Position numbers and translations under genes: made by a program
NCBI GenBank assembly: GCA_029959285.1
Contig: JASCOE010000020.1
Coordinates: 1 to 64,000, forward strand
Length of the DNA: 64,000 bases
Origin: Flavobacteriaceae bacterium PS02337
GTDB lineage: Bacteria; Bacteroidota; Bacteroidia; Flavobacteriales; Flavobacteriaceae
Direction: 5' to 3'
Notes under the pieces: generated by a model
The model's database searches: none
The model's input: the letters and a program-made list of their open reading frames with translations, nothing else
What the model was told of the DNA's origin: nothing
Shown here: positions 9,963 through 18,824 of the stretch, piece by piece
Layout of the letters: each line of letters starts with the position of its first letter
Position numbering within the stretch: the stretch's first letter is position 1

Positions 9963-10380
9963 CATAGGTAAAATCCATTTCGCTTACTTAATTTTGTCTC
10001 TGAATTAAACTGCAAAGATCAAAATGAGCAATCAAAAACCTTCCTTAAAACAGTCAGGATTTTGTTGTTTTAAAATTGTTCTATTGCTTTGAAAGAGCAC
10101 GTTTTTCAATCTAAAATTTACAGGATAAATGGACATTATAGCTGCCCCGTTACAGTAGTTCCAAATTATAAGCAGTGTGCACTTTCCTTGAATTCTAAAA
10201 ATAAAAATGAAATAGATTTTAGAAAAATATTAAAAATTTAATGACTGTCTTTATAGTGTATTAAGTTCTATGAAGAATACAGTTAAAACGTCAAATTGTC
10301 CAAAAAAGAGGTAATAGTTGGATATTTTGAATTTTTAAAATCTTTGAAAATACCAGAATGTCTAAAGAACATTAAAGTAT

Positions 10381-10475
10381 CGGCAGGATTGCCACGTTCC
10401 TGCAATCGGCAAGATGTCCTGTTGTTAAACAACAGCCTTCTTGCTGCTCTATACTCGGAACTCGTGAGCAGTGAT
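10381..10475. other. Candidate origin of transfer (oriT)
   Basis: The segment directly upstream of the mobilisation genes holds a dense cluster of repeats: a direct repeat CGGCA(G/A)GAT at 10381-10389 and 10407-10415, an inverted repeat GATTGC/GCAATC at 10387-10392 and 10402-10407, and a near-perfect hairpin CTGTTGTT/AACAACAG at 10419-10435. It is richer in GC than its flanks. oriT sites of mobilisable elements usually lie just upstream of the relaxosome genes. The nick site cannot be assigned by eye. Confidence 0.45.
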
Positions 10476-10521
10476 ACTAAAAGCATAAATTAAGGTTTGA
10501 TAACAATGAAAAAGAGAGAAA

Positions 10522-10914
10522 ATGAAAAGAGAAAATTCAAACAGAACACGCATTGTTGGGTTACGCTTTACACCAGAAGAGTATGCGAAAATTGAGAAAA
10601 AATGGAAAGCCAGTACTTGCCGCAAACTGAGTGATTACATTCGTAGGCACTTATTTGAGAAATCTATAAACACCACTTACAGGAATCAGTCTTTAGATGA
10701 TATGATCCATGAAATGACCCAGTTATTCAAGCAATTAAATGGTATTGGAAACAACTTCAATCAGGCAGTAAAAAAACTACATACATTAAATCAAATTCCG
10801 GAATTTAAAGTATGGATTTTAAGTGCTGAACTGGATAAAAAAAAACTTTTTGACAAGATTGATGAAATCAAAAATTACATCCAGAAAATCTCGGAAAGAT
10901 GGTTGCGATCATAA
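10522..10914 (+). CDS. MobC-type relaxosome accessory protein
   Basis: This 130-residue protein resembles the bacterial mobilisation protein MobC family, which binds oriT and helps the relaxase open DNA. The N-terminal part (RTRIVGLRFTPEEYAKIEKK) looks like a ribbon-helix-helix DNA-binding domain, and the middle carries the family motif LNGIGNNFNQ near residues 73-82. The relaxase gene starts 16 nt before its stop codon in another frame, showing translational coupling. The oriT-like cluster lies just upstream. Confidence 0.85.
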   Translation: MKRENSNRTRIVGLRFTPEEYAKIEKKWKASTCRKLSDYIRRHLFEKSINTTYRNQSLDDMIHEMTQLFKQLNGIGNNFNQAVKKLHTLNQIPEFKVWILSAELDKKKLFDKIDEIKNYIQKISERWLRS

Positions 10915-12203
10915 AAACAGGATACTCTATCCACAAGGTTTTCTATTACAATGAAAACAAAGTAAAAGAGGCTGTTGCAGAATGTATTGGAGCCGGAAAT
11001 TATCCCATTGATGTCGGTAAAATGAAGGATGAAGTAAAATTAAACCGGTTTTTAAAACAACTTGAATTAAATGAGAATGTAAAGCGAAATAGTGTGCATA
11101 TCTCAATCAATTTTGATCCTTCAGAAAATCATTCCAAGGAAGAATTAATGGCTATCGCGGATACTTATATGGAAAAAATCGGATTTGGCCAGCAGCCTTA
11201 TCTCGTGTATCAGCATCACGACTCCGGACATCCGCACATCCATCTGGTCTCCATAAGTGTTCAGAGAGATGGTAGACGAATTGACATGCAAAATATTGGC
11301 AAAAACCGATCTGAACCCGCAAGAAAAGAAATCGAAGAACGCTTTGGACTTGTTAAGGCGCAAGGAAATAAAAATAGTACTGATTTCACCCTTAAGCCAA
11401 TCATCTCACAAAAGATTCAATACGGGCGAGGCGAATCGAAAAAGGCTATTACAAATGTACTGGGTCACGTGCTTTCATCATATAAATATACCAGCTTTCC
11501 AGAACTCAATGCTGTGCTTAAACAATACAATGTTTTAGCAGACCCAGGTAATGAAGATTCAAGAATGTTTAAAGCAAAAGGACTAATGTATCGGATACTC
11601 GATGAAAATGGAAAACCAATCGGAGTTCCCATAAAAGCCAGTCTGTTTTACAACAAGCCGACACTGAAATTTTTAGAAGAAAAATTTGCGTCTAATAAAA
11701 CAAATGAAGTCTCAGATTTAAGAAGGGTAAAAAATGCCATTGATATCGCATTCTTTAAAACTCAAATATCACTCGCAGAACTAGTTCAAGTACTGCAAAA
11801 AGATGGAATCAATACTGTTTTTAGAAAAAACGCAGAAGGATTGCTTTATGGAATTACCTACGTTGACCATACCACAAAATGTGTTTTTAATGGAAGTACA
11901 CTTGGTAAACAATACAGTGCCAAAGCAATACAGGAACGCTGCGCCTCCATTAATCCGGGTGAGCAAAAAACGACAAATTTGGTTAGTGAAAAATTACACG
12001 AAATCACATTTGAAACACCGAAATCGGAAATCCTTACAACGCTGTTTGGTGATGATTTTAGAAATAACAAATACATAGGGTCCAGCACAATAATGGGGCA
12101 ATTAGCAGAGATGCTCACACAATCCGAACAGACGGCTAATTACCTTCCATACGAGCTGAGAAACAAAAAGAAAAAAAGAAGAGGACAGTCCAATAATCGA
12201 TAA
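10899..12203 (+). CDS. MobB-type relaxase / mobilization nuclease
   Basis: This 434-residue relaxase should nick the transferred strand at oriT and stay covalently bound to its 5' end. The N-terminal relaxase domain (about residues 1-180) includes the metal-binding histidine motif HHDSGHPHIHL near residue 106, typical of MOBP-type nucleases. A tyrosine-bearing N-terminal segment (GYSIHKVFYYNENK) fits the catalytic region. The C-terminus is basic (RNKKKKRRGQ). It overlaps the MobC-type gene upstream and the coupling ATPase follows 11 nt downstream, so the three form a mobilisation operon. Confidence 0.9.
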   Translation: MVAIIKTGYSIHKVFYYNENKVKEAVAECIGAGNYPIDVGKMKDEVKLNRFLKQLELNENVKRNSVHISINFDPSENHSKEELMAIADTYMEKIGFGQQPYLVYQHHDSGHPHIHLVSISVQRDGRRIDMQNIGKNRSEPARKEIEERFGLVKAQGNKNSTDFTLKPIISQKIQYGRGESKKAITNVLGHVLSSYKYTSFPELNAVLKQYNVLADPGNEDSRMFKAKGLMYRILDENGKPIGVPIKASLFYNKPTLKFLEEKFASNKTNEVSDLRRVKNAIDIAFFKTQISLAELVQVLQKDGINTVFRKNAEGLLYGITYVDHTTKCVFNGSTLGKQYSAKAIQERCASINPGEQKTTNLVSEKLHEITFETPKSEILTTLFGDDFRNNKYIGSSTIMGQLAEMLTQSEQTANYLPYELRNKKKKRRGQSNNR

Positions 12204-12214
12204 AACTTTACATC

Positions 12215-14203
12215 ATGGCTATGCAGACAGGAGAAAACGAACAGGCACTGAGAAAGATCTTGGATATGACAAGACTAATCAGTATTATTATTTTAACAAT
12301 CCATTTTTATTATTACTGTTATGTAGCCTTTCGGGAGTGGCATTTGGTAAGCGGCTTTAGTGATAAAATCATGGGTAATATTTACCATACCGGATTGTTC
12401 AGTAATTTTCATAAATCCAAACTCTTTGCTTTGGGGTTTTTAATCATTTCCTTAATTGGTGCCAAAGGGCGAAAAGATGAAAAGCTGAATTACAAAACAG
12501 CTTTCGCTTACATCATTACAGGCATTCTTATTTACTTTATAAGTTATCTTTCACTATACCTGAAAATAGAACTAATGCTGGCAGCAATTGCCTATATGAC
12601 CATAACTTCCAGCGGTTTTCTTCTGATGCTTTCCGGTGGCACATTATTATCGCGTATTATAAAAAACAGGCTCAACAGCAAGGATGTTTTTAATAAAGAA
12701 AATGAAACTTTCCCCCAGGAAGAAAGATTCTTGGATAATGAATATTCCATCAACCTTCCGGCCCGCTATCACTTAAAGGATAAGATAAGGGACAGTTGGA
12801 TAAACATAATTAATCCCTTTCGGGGATTGCTTGTTTCCGGCACACCAGGATCTGGGAAATCTTATTTCGTCATACGCCATGTCATTACCCAGCACATCCG
12901 TAAACAATTCACCATGTTTGTCTATGATTTCAAGTTTGATGACCTGACCAGAATTGTCTATAATAGCTGGCTTAAATACAAACATCTCTATCCAAAATTA
13001 CCTCAGTTTTATGTCATTAATTTTGATGATCTGACCCGGACCAATCGGTGTAATCCGTTAGAGCCTTCTGGTATGAGTGATATTACGGATGCTTCAGAAT
13101 CGGCGCGTACTATTTTGCTCGGACTCAACAGGGAATGGATCAAAAGACAGGGCGATTTTTTTGTAGAATCACCAATTAATTTTCTTTCCGCCATAATATG
13201 GTATTTACGAAAATACAAAGACGGAGAATTCTGTACACTTCCACATGTAATTGAACTCATGCAGGAAGATTACGATAGTCTCTTTACACTGCTCAGGACT
13301 GAAAAAGAAATTGAAGTACTTATTAATCCCTTTGTGAATGCCTACCTAAATAACGTAATGGACCAGTTGGAGGGGCAGATTGCTTCTGCAAAAATTGCCA
13401 TGGCAAGGCTTTCCTCTCCACAATTGTATTATGTTTTATCTGGTAGCGACTTCACATTGGACATCAATAATCCTGAAGATCCAAAGATCGTATGTATGGG
13501 CAATAATCCGCAGAAAATCCAGATATATGGAGCTGTATTGTCGCTGTATGTAAACCGATTGGTAAAGCAGGTGAACCAAAAAAACAAACAGAAAAGCAGC
13601 CTGATATTTGATGAATTTCCAACTATTTATCTAAACAATATGGACAGTTTGATTGCCACCGCCAGAAGTAATAAAGTAGCAACTTGTTTGGGTATTCAGG
13701 ATTTTAGCCAGCTGCGTAAAGATTATGGACGTGAACAGGCAGATGTGATTATGAATATTGTTGGAAACGTAGTCAGTGGGCAGGTTACTGGAGATACTGC
13801 CAAACAACTTTCCGAACGTTTCGGAAAAATTATGCAGGACAGGGAAAGCCTTTCAATTAATAGCGGTGATACGTCTATAAGCCGGTCCAAACAATTGGAA
13901 TCCGCAGTTCCGCCATCCAAAATCTCCGGGCTTAGTTCCGGTGAATTCGTGGGTATGGTAGCCGATGATCCTGATTGTAAAATAGAACTCAAAACCTTTC
14001 ATTCTGAAATAGTAAATGACCATGAAGCATTAAAAAAAGAACAGGATCAATATGTTGATATTCCTATTATTCGCAAAGTTGATAATTCGATGGTACAGCG
14101 CAATTATCTACAGATAAAAAAAGACATCAAGGATATTATTTATGCAGAAAAGGAAAGACTACTAAATGATATTGAACTAAGTCATTTAGTAATTAAGAAG
14201 TGA
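12215..14203 (+). CDS. VirD4/TraG-type conjugative coupling ATPase (Bacteroidota MobC)
   Basis: This 662-residue inner-membrane ATPase links the relaxosome to a type IV secretion channel. Three or four hydrophobic segments occupy about residues 20-150. The ATPase has Walker A GTPGSGKS near residue 208 and a Walker B-like strand SSLIFDEFPT near 461, followed by a conserved ARSNKVATCLGIQDFSQL sensor segment. It completes the mobilisation operon with the two preceding genes. No tra/T4SS channel genes are in the window, so the element could depend on a helper unless they lie outside. Confidence 0.88.
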   Translation: MAMQTGENEQALRKILDMTRLISIIILTIHFYYYCYVAFREWHLVSGFSDKIMGNIYHTGLFSNFHKSKLFALGFLIISLIGAKGRKDEKLNYKTAFAYIITGILIYFISYLSLYLKIELMLAAIAYMTITSSGFLLMLSGGTLLSRIIKNRLNSKDVFNKENETFPQEERFLDNEYSINLPARYHLKDKIRDSWINIINPFRGLLVSGTPGSGKSYFVIRHVITQHIRKQFTMFVYDFKFDDLTRIVYNSWLKYKHLYPKLPQFYVINFDDLTRTNRCNPLEPSGMSDITDASESARTILLGLNREWIKRQGDFFVESPINFLSAIIWYLRKYKDGEFCTLPHVIELMQEDYDSLFTLLRTEKEIEVLINPFVNAYLNNVMDQLEGQIASAKIAMARLSSPQLYYVLSGSDFTLDINNPEDPKIVCMGNNPQKIQIYGAVLSLYVNRLVKQVNQKNKQKSSLIFDEFPTIYLNNMDSLIATARSNKVATCLGIQDFSQLRKDYGREQADVIMNIVGNVVSGQVTGDTAKQLSERFGKIMQDRESLSINSGDTSISRSKQLESAVPPSKISGLSSGEFVGMVADDPDCKIELKTFHSEIVNDHEALKKEQDQYVDIPIIRKVDNSMVQRNYLQIKKDIKDIIYAEKERLLNDIELSHLVIKK

Positions 14204-14225
14204 TAATAAATTAAAATCAGAAATA

Positions 14226-15194
14226 ATGATACAGGAACAATTTACCGATATAATCCAATTAATAAAACAATCCAGATCAAAAGCCATTTCAGTAGTTAAC
14301 ACTGAAATGATTAATCTGTACTGGAATATTGGACAATACATTTATAATCGTATCGAAACAGCACAGTGGGGGAAATCAGTAGTAAAAGAACTGGCTGATT
14401 TTTTGCAAAGAAGCGAGCCTGATTTAAAAGGATTTTCGGATAAGAATCTTTGGAGAATGAAACAGTTCTATCAAACATACAAAGCTTCTCCAAAACTCTC
14501 AGCACTGCTGAGAGAAATTAGCTGGACAAACAATCTTATCATTTTAAGCAGAACTAAATCAATCGAAGAACAGGAATTTTATTTGCGCCTCTCCAGTCAG
14601 GAGAAATTTAGTTCAAGGGAATTAGAAAGGCAGATAAATAGTGGTGTTTTTGAAAGAACCATTATTGGAAATACAAAAGTCTCATCAGTGATGAGAGAAC
14701 TACATCCCGATATCACAAACACATTTAAGGACAGCTATATATTTGATTTTTTAAACCTTTCAGACTCCTACACCGAGAGTGATTTGCAGAAAGGTTTGAT
14801 CAGTCAGATGAAAAACTTCATACTTGAATTAGGTAAGGATTTTCTATTTATAGCAGAAGAATATAAAGTTCAGGTAGGGCATAGTGATTTCTATATTGAT
14901 CTTGTATTTTATCACAGGGGCTTACAATGTCTGGTCGCCTTTGAGTTAAAGTCAGATAAGTTTAAACCCGAACATTTGGGTCAGTTAAATTTTTACTTGG
15001 AAGCTCTGGATCGAGATGTGAAAAAGCAGAATGAAAACCCAAGTATCGGTATTTTATTATGCAAAGACCAGGATCATGCAGTGGTAGAATATGCTTTAAG
15101 CCGAAGCCTTTCTCCTACAATGGTTGCTGAATACAAAATTCAGCTTCCCGACAAAAAGCTACTAACACAAAAGCTGACAGATCTGCATTATTAA
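14226..15194 (+). CDS. DUF1016 / YhcG family PDDEXK nuclease-domain protein
   Basis: The 322-residue protein has the two-part DUF1016 architecture. The N-terminal helical domain has family motifs MINLYWNIGQYI, WGKSVVKELADFL and SDKNLWRMKQFY. The C-terminal half has a PDDEXK-like core: DFYIDLVFYHRGLQCLVAFELKSDKFKPEHLGQLNFYL, i.e. D, E-x-K and a following Q-x-x-x-Y helix. Members occur widely on mobile elements and may process DNA or act in defence; the substrate is unknown. It starts 22 nt after the coupling ATPase and is likely co-transcribed. Two decayed relatives lie at 61.9-62.5 kb. Confidence 0.88.
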   Translation: MIQEQFTDIIQLIKQSRSKAISVVNTEMINLYWNIGQYIYNRIETAQWGKSVVKELADFLQRSEPDLKGFSDKNLWRMKQFYQTYKASPKLSALLREISWTNNLIILSRTKSIEEQEFYLRLSSQEKFSSRELERQINSGVFERTIIGNTKVSSVMRELHPDITNTFKDSYIFDFLNLSDSYTESDLQKGLISQMKNFILELGKDFLFIAEEYKVQVGHSDFYIDLVFYHRGLQCLVAFELKSDKFKPEHLGQLNFYLEALDRDVKKQNENPSIGILLCKDQDHAVVEYALSRSLSPTMVAEYKIQLPDKKLLTQKLTDLHY

Positions 15195-15224
15195 AAGATT
15201 ATAAATTAATCACAATTATTACTC

Positions 15225-15683
15225 CTAAATTTGAAATGCTTCGTTGATGAATTCTTTAAGCCCTGCTTCTTCAAGTATTTCGATTGAAAATTCACCAAAA
15301 CGTTTGGGAAGCCAGATAATTCTGATTCCACTCGGAGAATTAAGGCTCTCTCTTGTTAAAGCATTTCCATTTTCGTCCTCTGGCTGGACACCTGAGGCGG
15401 TCAATTCATCAAAGGCTGCTTCAATATCAGGAGTTGAATAACAGTGGCGGTAAATAGTTCCTTCACCTTTGGTGTCAAGGAGATTTTTGAGATTTCCGGA
15501 AAAAGGCTGCACAAGCATAAATCGTTCCTGGCCCATTTTCAAAACAGCATAGGTTACATGCAGTCCATCTCTCTCCCAAATGAATTTCTTTGAGGTCTCA
15601 GCCCCAAGGATTTTTTCATAATAATCACAAGCCGTTTGAAGGTCTTTGACTAAAATATCTATGTGGCTAAATTTGAGTTCCAT
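15225..15683 (-). CDS. VOC superfamily (glyoxalase/dioxygenase-like) protein
   Basis: The 152-residue product opens with FSHIDILVKDLQTACDYYEKILGAE, the characteristic first beta-alpha-beta unit of the vicinal oxygen chelate fold, with His7 a possible metal ligand. The rest fits one two-module VOC subunit (FMLVQPF, EGTIYRHCYST, IEILEEAG). Such proteins catalyse isomerisation, thiol transfer or ring cleavage on small molecules; the reaction cannot be assigned. It is convergent with the DUF1016 gene and does not obviously belong to the mobility functions. Confidence 0.82.
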   Translation of the reverse strand: MELKFSHIDILVKDLQTACDYYEKILGAETSKKFIWERDGLHVTYAVLKMGQERFMLVQPFSGNLKNLLDTKGEGTIYRHCYSTPDIEAAFDELTASGVQPEDENGNALTRESLNSPSGIRIIWLPKRFGEFSIEILEEAGLKEFINEAFQI

Positions 15684-15962
15684 TCTATATAATTTGTATT
15701 GGTTGGTAATTTTAATTGCGTGTTCGATAAATCATTTTTATAAATTTCAGTCAATACCATATTCTACATCATCACATCCATCAATTCCATTTACTTGATT
15801 TCATCCCTATCAATCTTTGTAGATATTCAAAGGCTAAAATAGCTAATCTTTTTTATACAATTTGACTTATTAGAGATACTACAGGCTGTTTAAGTTTTTA
15901 ATCAGAGTTACTTAGTATATATAAAGCTTTCACTCGAAACGGACTAAAAGGGCAGCTAAGAT

Positions 15963-16051
15963 AGTGGCTTAAGCATGCCCCGTGCGCATAATGGCGGCGC
16001 TTCCCTTGCCACCCTTCGGGACTTATAGCACCTGTGCATCCTTAAACCACT
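15963..16051. other. GC-rich structured element upstream of ssb
   Basis: Outer arms 15963-15978 and 16036-16051 are 16 nt each and pair at 14 positions, enclosing about 57 nt of GC-rich sequence with further potential helices (GGCGGCGC, CACCCTTCGGG). The flanks are strongly AT-rich. The position, about 100 nt before a single-strand DNA-binding protein gene in a mobile element, fits a single-strand initiation origin, a structured leader or a small RNA. The function is inferred. Confidence 0.45.
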
Positions 16052-16154
16052 GGCATCTTGCTTTCTTTTTTCCCGTTTTTTCGTTTTGAAAACAATTTTT
16101 GTTAGGGCAGGACTAGAGAGAAAGTAAACAGTAGTAATCCTAAAAATTAAAATT

Positions 16155-16541
16155 ATGGAAATCACAGGACGATTAACAGCAGATGCATCAGTTCAGGAAG
16201 TGAACAGCGACAAACAAGTGGTCAATTTCAGTATTGCCATCAATGACAATTACAAGCCAAAAGGAAGTACCGAAGTAAAGGAAGTAGTAACCTATATCAA
16301 TTGCTCCTATTGGCTGAATGCTAAAACAGCACAGTGGCTTAAAAAAGGAACCCTTGTACAGCTCTTCGGGCGTATTGGCATGAGTGTATACAATAACAGC
16401 GAAGGCGTGGCAGTAGGAACGCTGACCTTTCATACCAATAGCATTAAAATTTTGGTTTTTCCCAAAAAAGAAGATACCGCCCAGGCCAATTCAGCAGTAA
16501 AGGAAAAGAAATCGAAAAAAGCACAGGACGTACCTTTTTAA
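16155..16541 (+). CDS. ssb: Single-stranded DNA-binding protein
   Basis: A 128-residue OB-fold protein (MEITGRLTADASVQEV, VVNFSIAINDNY, TYINCSYWL, GTLVQLFGRIG) of the element-encoded SSB type. It protects single-stranded DNA during transfer or replication of the element. The C-terminal tail is short and basic/acidic mixed and ends in VPF, a reduced version of the usual acidic DDDIPF tip that recruits partner proteins. It heads a plus-strand gene run that continues through DUF932 and the PRTRC genes with small gaps. Confidence 0.88.
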   Translation: MEITGRLTADASVQEVNSDKQVVNFSIAINDNYKPKGSTEVKEVVTYINCSYWLNAKTAQWLKKGTLVQLFGRIGMSVYNNSEGVAVGTLTFHTNSIKILVFPKKEDTAQANSAVKEKKSKKAQDVPF

Positions 16542-16571
16542 TTCTATCACAATCACTTAAAATATAATATC

Positions 16572-17633
16572 ATGGCACACAATATAAATTATAACGAGCA
16601 CACGGGAAAATACAGTTTTTTCAGCACTAAGCAAAAAGCATGGCACAATTTGGGGCAGATCATTACCGATTACCCCACAAGCGCCGAGGCAATTCAGCAC
16701 GCAGGTTTGGATTATGAGGTAGAAAAACGAAAACTGTTTACAGCTGGTTCTGCCGAAATTATTTTGGATAATGAAATCGTTCATAATAATATAGAAGTAC
16801 CAAATTACTACAGTACGGTGCGCACCGATAATGATGCCGTAATCGGTGTAGTGGGCAAAGACTACCAAATCGTACAAAACAGGGATGCCTTTTCTTTTTT
16901 TGACAGCATCGTTGGCGGTGACGGTATCCTATACGAAACCGCAGGGGCGCTCGGAAAAGGGGAACGCATTTTTATAACAGCTAAACTGCCCGATTATATA
17001 AGGGTGGGTAACGATGATTTGATTGAGAAATATATTTTCCTGACCACCTCACATGACGGAAGCGGAAGCATAACCGCAGCATTCACGCCTATACGCATTG
17101 TATGCAATAATACCCTGAATGCCGCTATGAACAACAAGACCAATACCGTTCGTATTCGCCATACCTCCAATGCCAGACAGCGATTGGAACAGGCACACAA
17201 AGTAATGGGGATATCCGATATGCTGTCTTCTCAGATGGAATCCATTTTTAACCATTGGACAAAAATCCGAATCACGGACAATGAAGTGAAAAAACTGATA
17301 CAGTCTGCCCTTGTTCCCAATAAGGAAGTGCTCAAAACCATACAAGAGGGTAAGGAGGATGAACTCTCCACTTGCTTTACCAATATGGTGGATAGTGCAT
17401 TTGAATATGCCATGAGCAATCCCACACAGCTTATGGAAACCACCAAAGGGACTGTCTTTGGGGCGTACAATTCTTTGACTGGCTATTTTCAGAATGTGAG
17501 AAATTACAAGAACGATGAAGCCAAATTAACTTCCCTCTTAATGGGGGGTACAGGGCAGATACGCACGCAGTCCGCTTTTAACCTTTGCGTGGATTTTGCC
17601 AGTAAAGGCTCGGATGCCTTGATTTTGAATTAA
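16572..17633 (+). CDS. DUF932 domain phage/plasmid-like protein
   Basis: The 353-residue protein matches the DUF932 (plasmid/phage-like TIGR03299) pattern: an N-terminal segment around KAWHNLGQIITDYPTSAEA, a central conserved block DYQIVQNRDAFSFFDSIVGG and the hallmark FTPIRIVCNNTLNAA near residue 175. The molecular role of this family is unknown, but it is common on conjugative elements beside ssb. It follows ssb by 30 nt. A short-protein gene and the PRTRC genes follow immediately. Confidence 0.87.
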   Translation: MAHNINYNEHTGKYSFFSTKQKAWHNLGQIITDYPTSAEAIQHAGLDYEVEKRKLFTAGSAEIILDNEIVHNNIEVPNYYSTVRTDNDAVIGVVGKDYQIVQNRDAFSFFDSIVGGDGILYETAGALGKGERIFITAKLPDYIRVGNDDLIEKYIFLTTSHDGSGSITAAFTPIRIVCNNTLNAAMNNKTNTVRIRHTSNARQRLEQAHKVMGISDMLSSQMESIFNHWTKIRITDNEVKKLIQSALVPNKEVLKTIQEGKEDELSTCFTNMVDSAFEYAMSNPTQLMETTKGTVFGAYNSLTGYFQNVRNYKNDEAKLTSLLMGGTGQIRTQSAFNLCVDFASKGSDALILN

Positions 17634-17681
17634 TCAATAGGGGACAGGCAGTCTATGCCTGTCCTTTTAAATCCTGAGAGC

Positions 17682-17888
17682 ATGATACAAATAGAAGATA
17701 AAAACGGAGAAAACATTGAGGTGCTAAATTTAGCAGAAGCAATAAAACAGGCGGACTATTTCAGGAGTTTTTCCCATACCGAGAAACTCTTTGAAAAGTT
17801 TGATAAAAAACGGCAAGCCTATTGGCAAGACCTGTACGAAAAATTAGTAGCGATTAGTGATTTAGAGGTAAAACAAACAAAACAGTAA
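17682..17888 (+). CDS. Hypothetical 68-residue protein of the PRTRC gene run
   Basis: A small acidic/basic helical protein (MIQIEDKNGENIEVLNLAEAIKQ, then KLFEKFDKKRQAYWQDLYEKL). I chose the ATG at 17682 rather than 17655 because the upstream nine codons look non-coding. It has no signal peptide, membrane helix or recognised domain. The gap to the PRTRC E gene is 4 nt, which strongly suggests co-translation. Its role is unknown. Confidence 0.65.
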   Translation: MIQIEDKNGENIEVLNLAEAIKQADYFRSFSHTEKLFEKFDKKRQAYWQDLYEKLVAISDLEVKQTKQ

Positions 17889-17892
17889 AGCA

Positions 17893-18432
17893 ATGGAAAC
17901 CAATTTTTTTAAATCAATCCTTTCCCTGCAGGTAGCAGGGAACTGGAAAATAAACATAGCCAAAGAAGATACAGAGAAACTCATTGTATCTGTATTGTTC
18001 TTCAATGATACCATAGGAGATGATGCCCGAAAAAAAGTACCGCCTATTTTACTAAAGGGCACGGCAGAGGAACTCGACAGCGGATTTTTTCAGGCGGTTG
18101 CAGAGCCTGTAAAGGATACTGCACAGCTTTTTGCCAATATGGAACAGTTCCTCAAAGAAAAAGCACAGGCAAAAGTGAGTTCCCAAATGGAAAAAGACAA
18201 CGTTCTGAAAAGGGATAAGGAAAAATCAGAATTGCAGAAACAGTACCAATCAGCCATGAAAAAAGCAGACGAACTCGAAACGGCAGGAAAGTTTAAAGAA
18301 GCGTGGATGAAAGTGCCTCCCGCTGACCTGTACCCTGAGTACAAGGACATCATTCATGCCCGAAAAGCGGAACTTTCCGACAAGTTTCCTGTTGACCTTT
18401 TCAATGACCCTAAAACCGACGAGCCATGTTAA
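17893..18432 (+). CDS. PRTRC system protein E
   Basis: A 179-residue protein recognised as the E member of the PRTRC (ParB-related, ThiF-related cassette) gene set. N-terminal residues 1-65 (METNFFKSIL, VAGNWKIN, LIVSVLFFND, KKVPPILLKGTAEELD) carry the family signature. The C-terminal half is a charged helix, probably a coiled coil (QMEKDNVLKRDKEKSELQK). The biochemical role of PRTRC proteins is not established. The gene overlaps the start of the C gene by 7 nt. Confidence 0.8.
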   Translation: METNFFKSILSLQVAGNWKINIAKEDTEKLIVSVLFFNDTIGDDARKKVPPILLKGTAEELDSGFFQAVAEPVKDTAQLFANMEQFLKEKAQAKVSSQMEKDNVLKRDKEKSELQKQYQSAMKKADELETAGKFKEAWMKVPPADLYPEYKDIIHARKAELSDKFPVDLFNDPKTDEPC

Positions 18433-18644
18433 CAGCTACAACCTTAGAGCGCATCTTTATCTTCAGGGATAAAGAGCACGAGATTAAACTCGCTGACCCA
18501 TCGCCGTCATTCAGCCCCGAAGCGGTACTCAATTTTTATGCCCAGACCTATCCGATTTTAACCACAGCATCCATAGAGGGACCTGTTATAAATGAAGATG
18601 CGGTGCAGTACAAATTTGTATCACAAATCGGAACAAAAGGATAA
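18426..18644 (+). CDS. PRTRC system protein C
   Basis: A 72-residue protein with the compact PRTRC C pattern: LERIFIFRDKEHEIKLADPSP, then FSPEAVLNFYAQTYPILTTA and a final EDAVQYKFVSQIGTKG. The fold may resemble a ubiquitin-like partner of the ThiF-type protein encoded downstream, which would be notable because ThiF/E1 enzymes act on such proteins, but that is an inference. It overlaps the E gene by 7 nt. Confidence 0.8.
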   Translation: MLTATTLERIFIFRDKEHEIKLADPSPSFSPEAVLNFYAQTYPILTTASIEGPVINEDAVQYKFVSQIGTKG

Positions 18645-18647
18645 AGC

Positions 18648-18824
18648 ATGAAAACACAAACCATAACAGGCAGTATCAAAATGCCTAAAAATAAAAAGTT
18701 ATGCAGACTATACAGACAGCTTGGGGAATTCGCAGAAAACACAGACAGACTGCCCGATGCGCAGGAAGTAAAAAAGAACCCGAACAGTTCTGCTCCACTC
18801 GAACTCCTGCCGATGGTTTTTTAA
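18648..18824 (+). CDS. Small ORF between PRTRC C and F, possibly the displaced N-terminus of F
   Basis: An ATG three nt after the C stop opens a 58-codon frame (MKTQTITGSIKMPKNKK, LYRQLGEFAENTDRLPDAQE, ending LELLPMVF). Its composition is protein-like, whereas the overlapping first 40 codons of the F frame are rich in Arg and Cys and look like a shadow. Adding one T to the six-T run at 18816-18821 would fuse this frame to the F frame (LLPMVFLRHSFLPLFEKG). It is either a genuine separate small gene or the 5' part of F separated by a frameshift. Confidence 0.5.
   Translation: MKTQTITGSIKMPKNKKLCRLYRQLGEFAENTDRLPDAQEVKKNPNSSAPLELLPMVF

Noticed and set aside
10283-10493. Two overlapping 65-67 codon frames on opposite strands
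   Set aside because: They cover the repeat cluster upstream of the mobilisation genes, best read as oriT; neither shows protein-like conservation.
15956-16165. 69-codon minus-strand frame
   Set aside because: It runs through the GC-rich structured element and has a composition (many Arg, Lys, Cys) expected of a non-coding frame.
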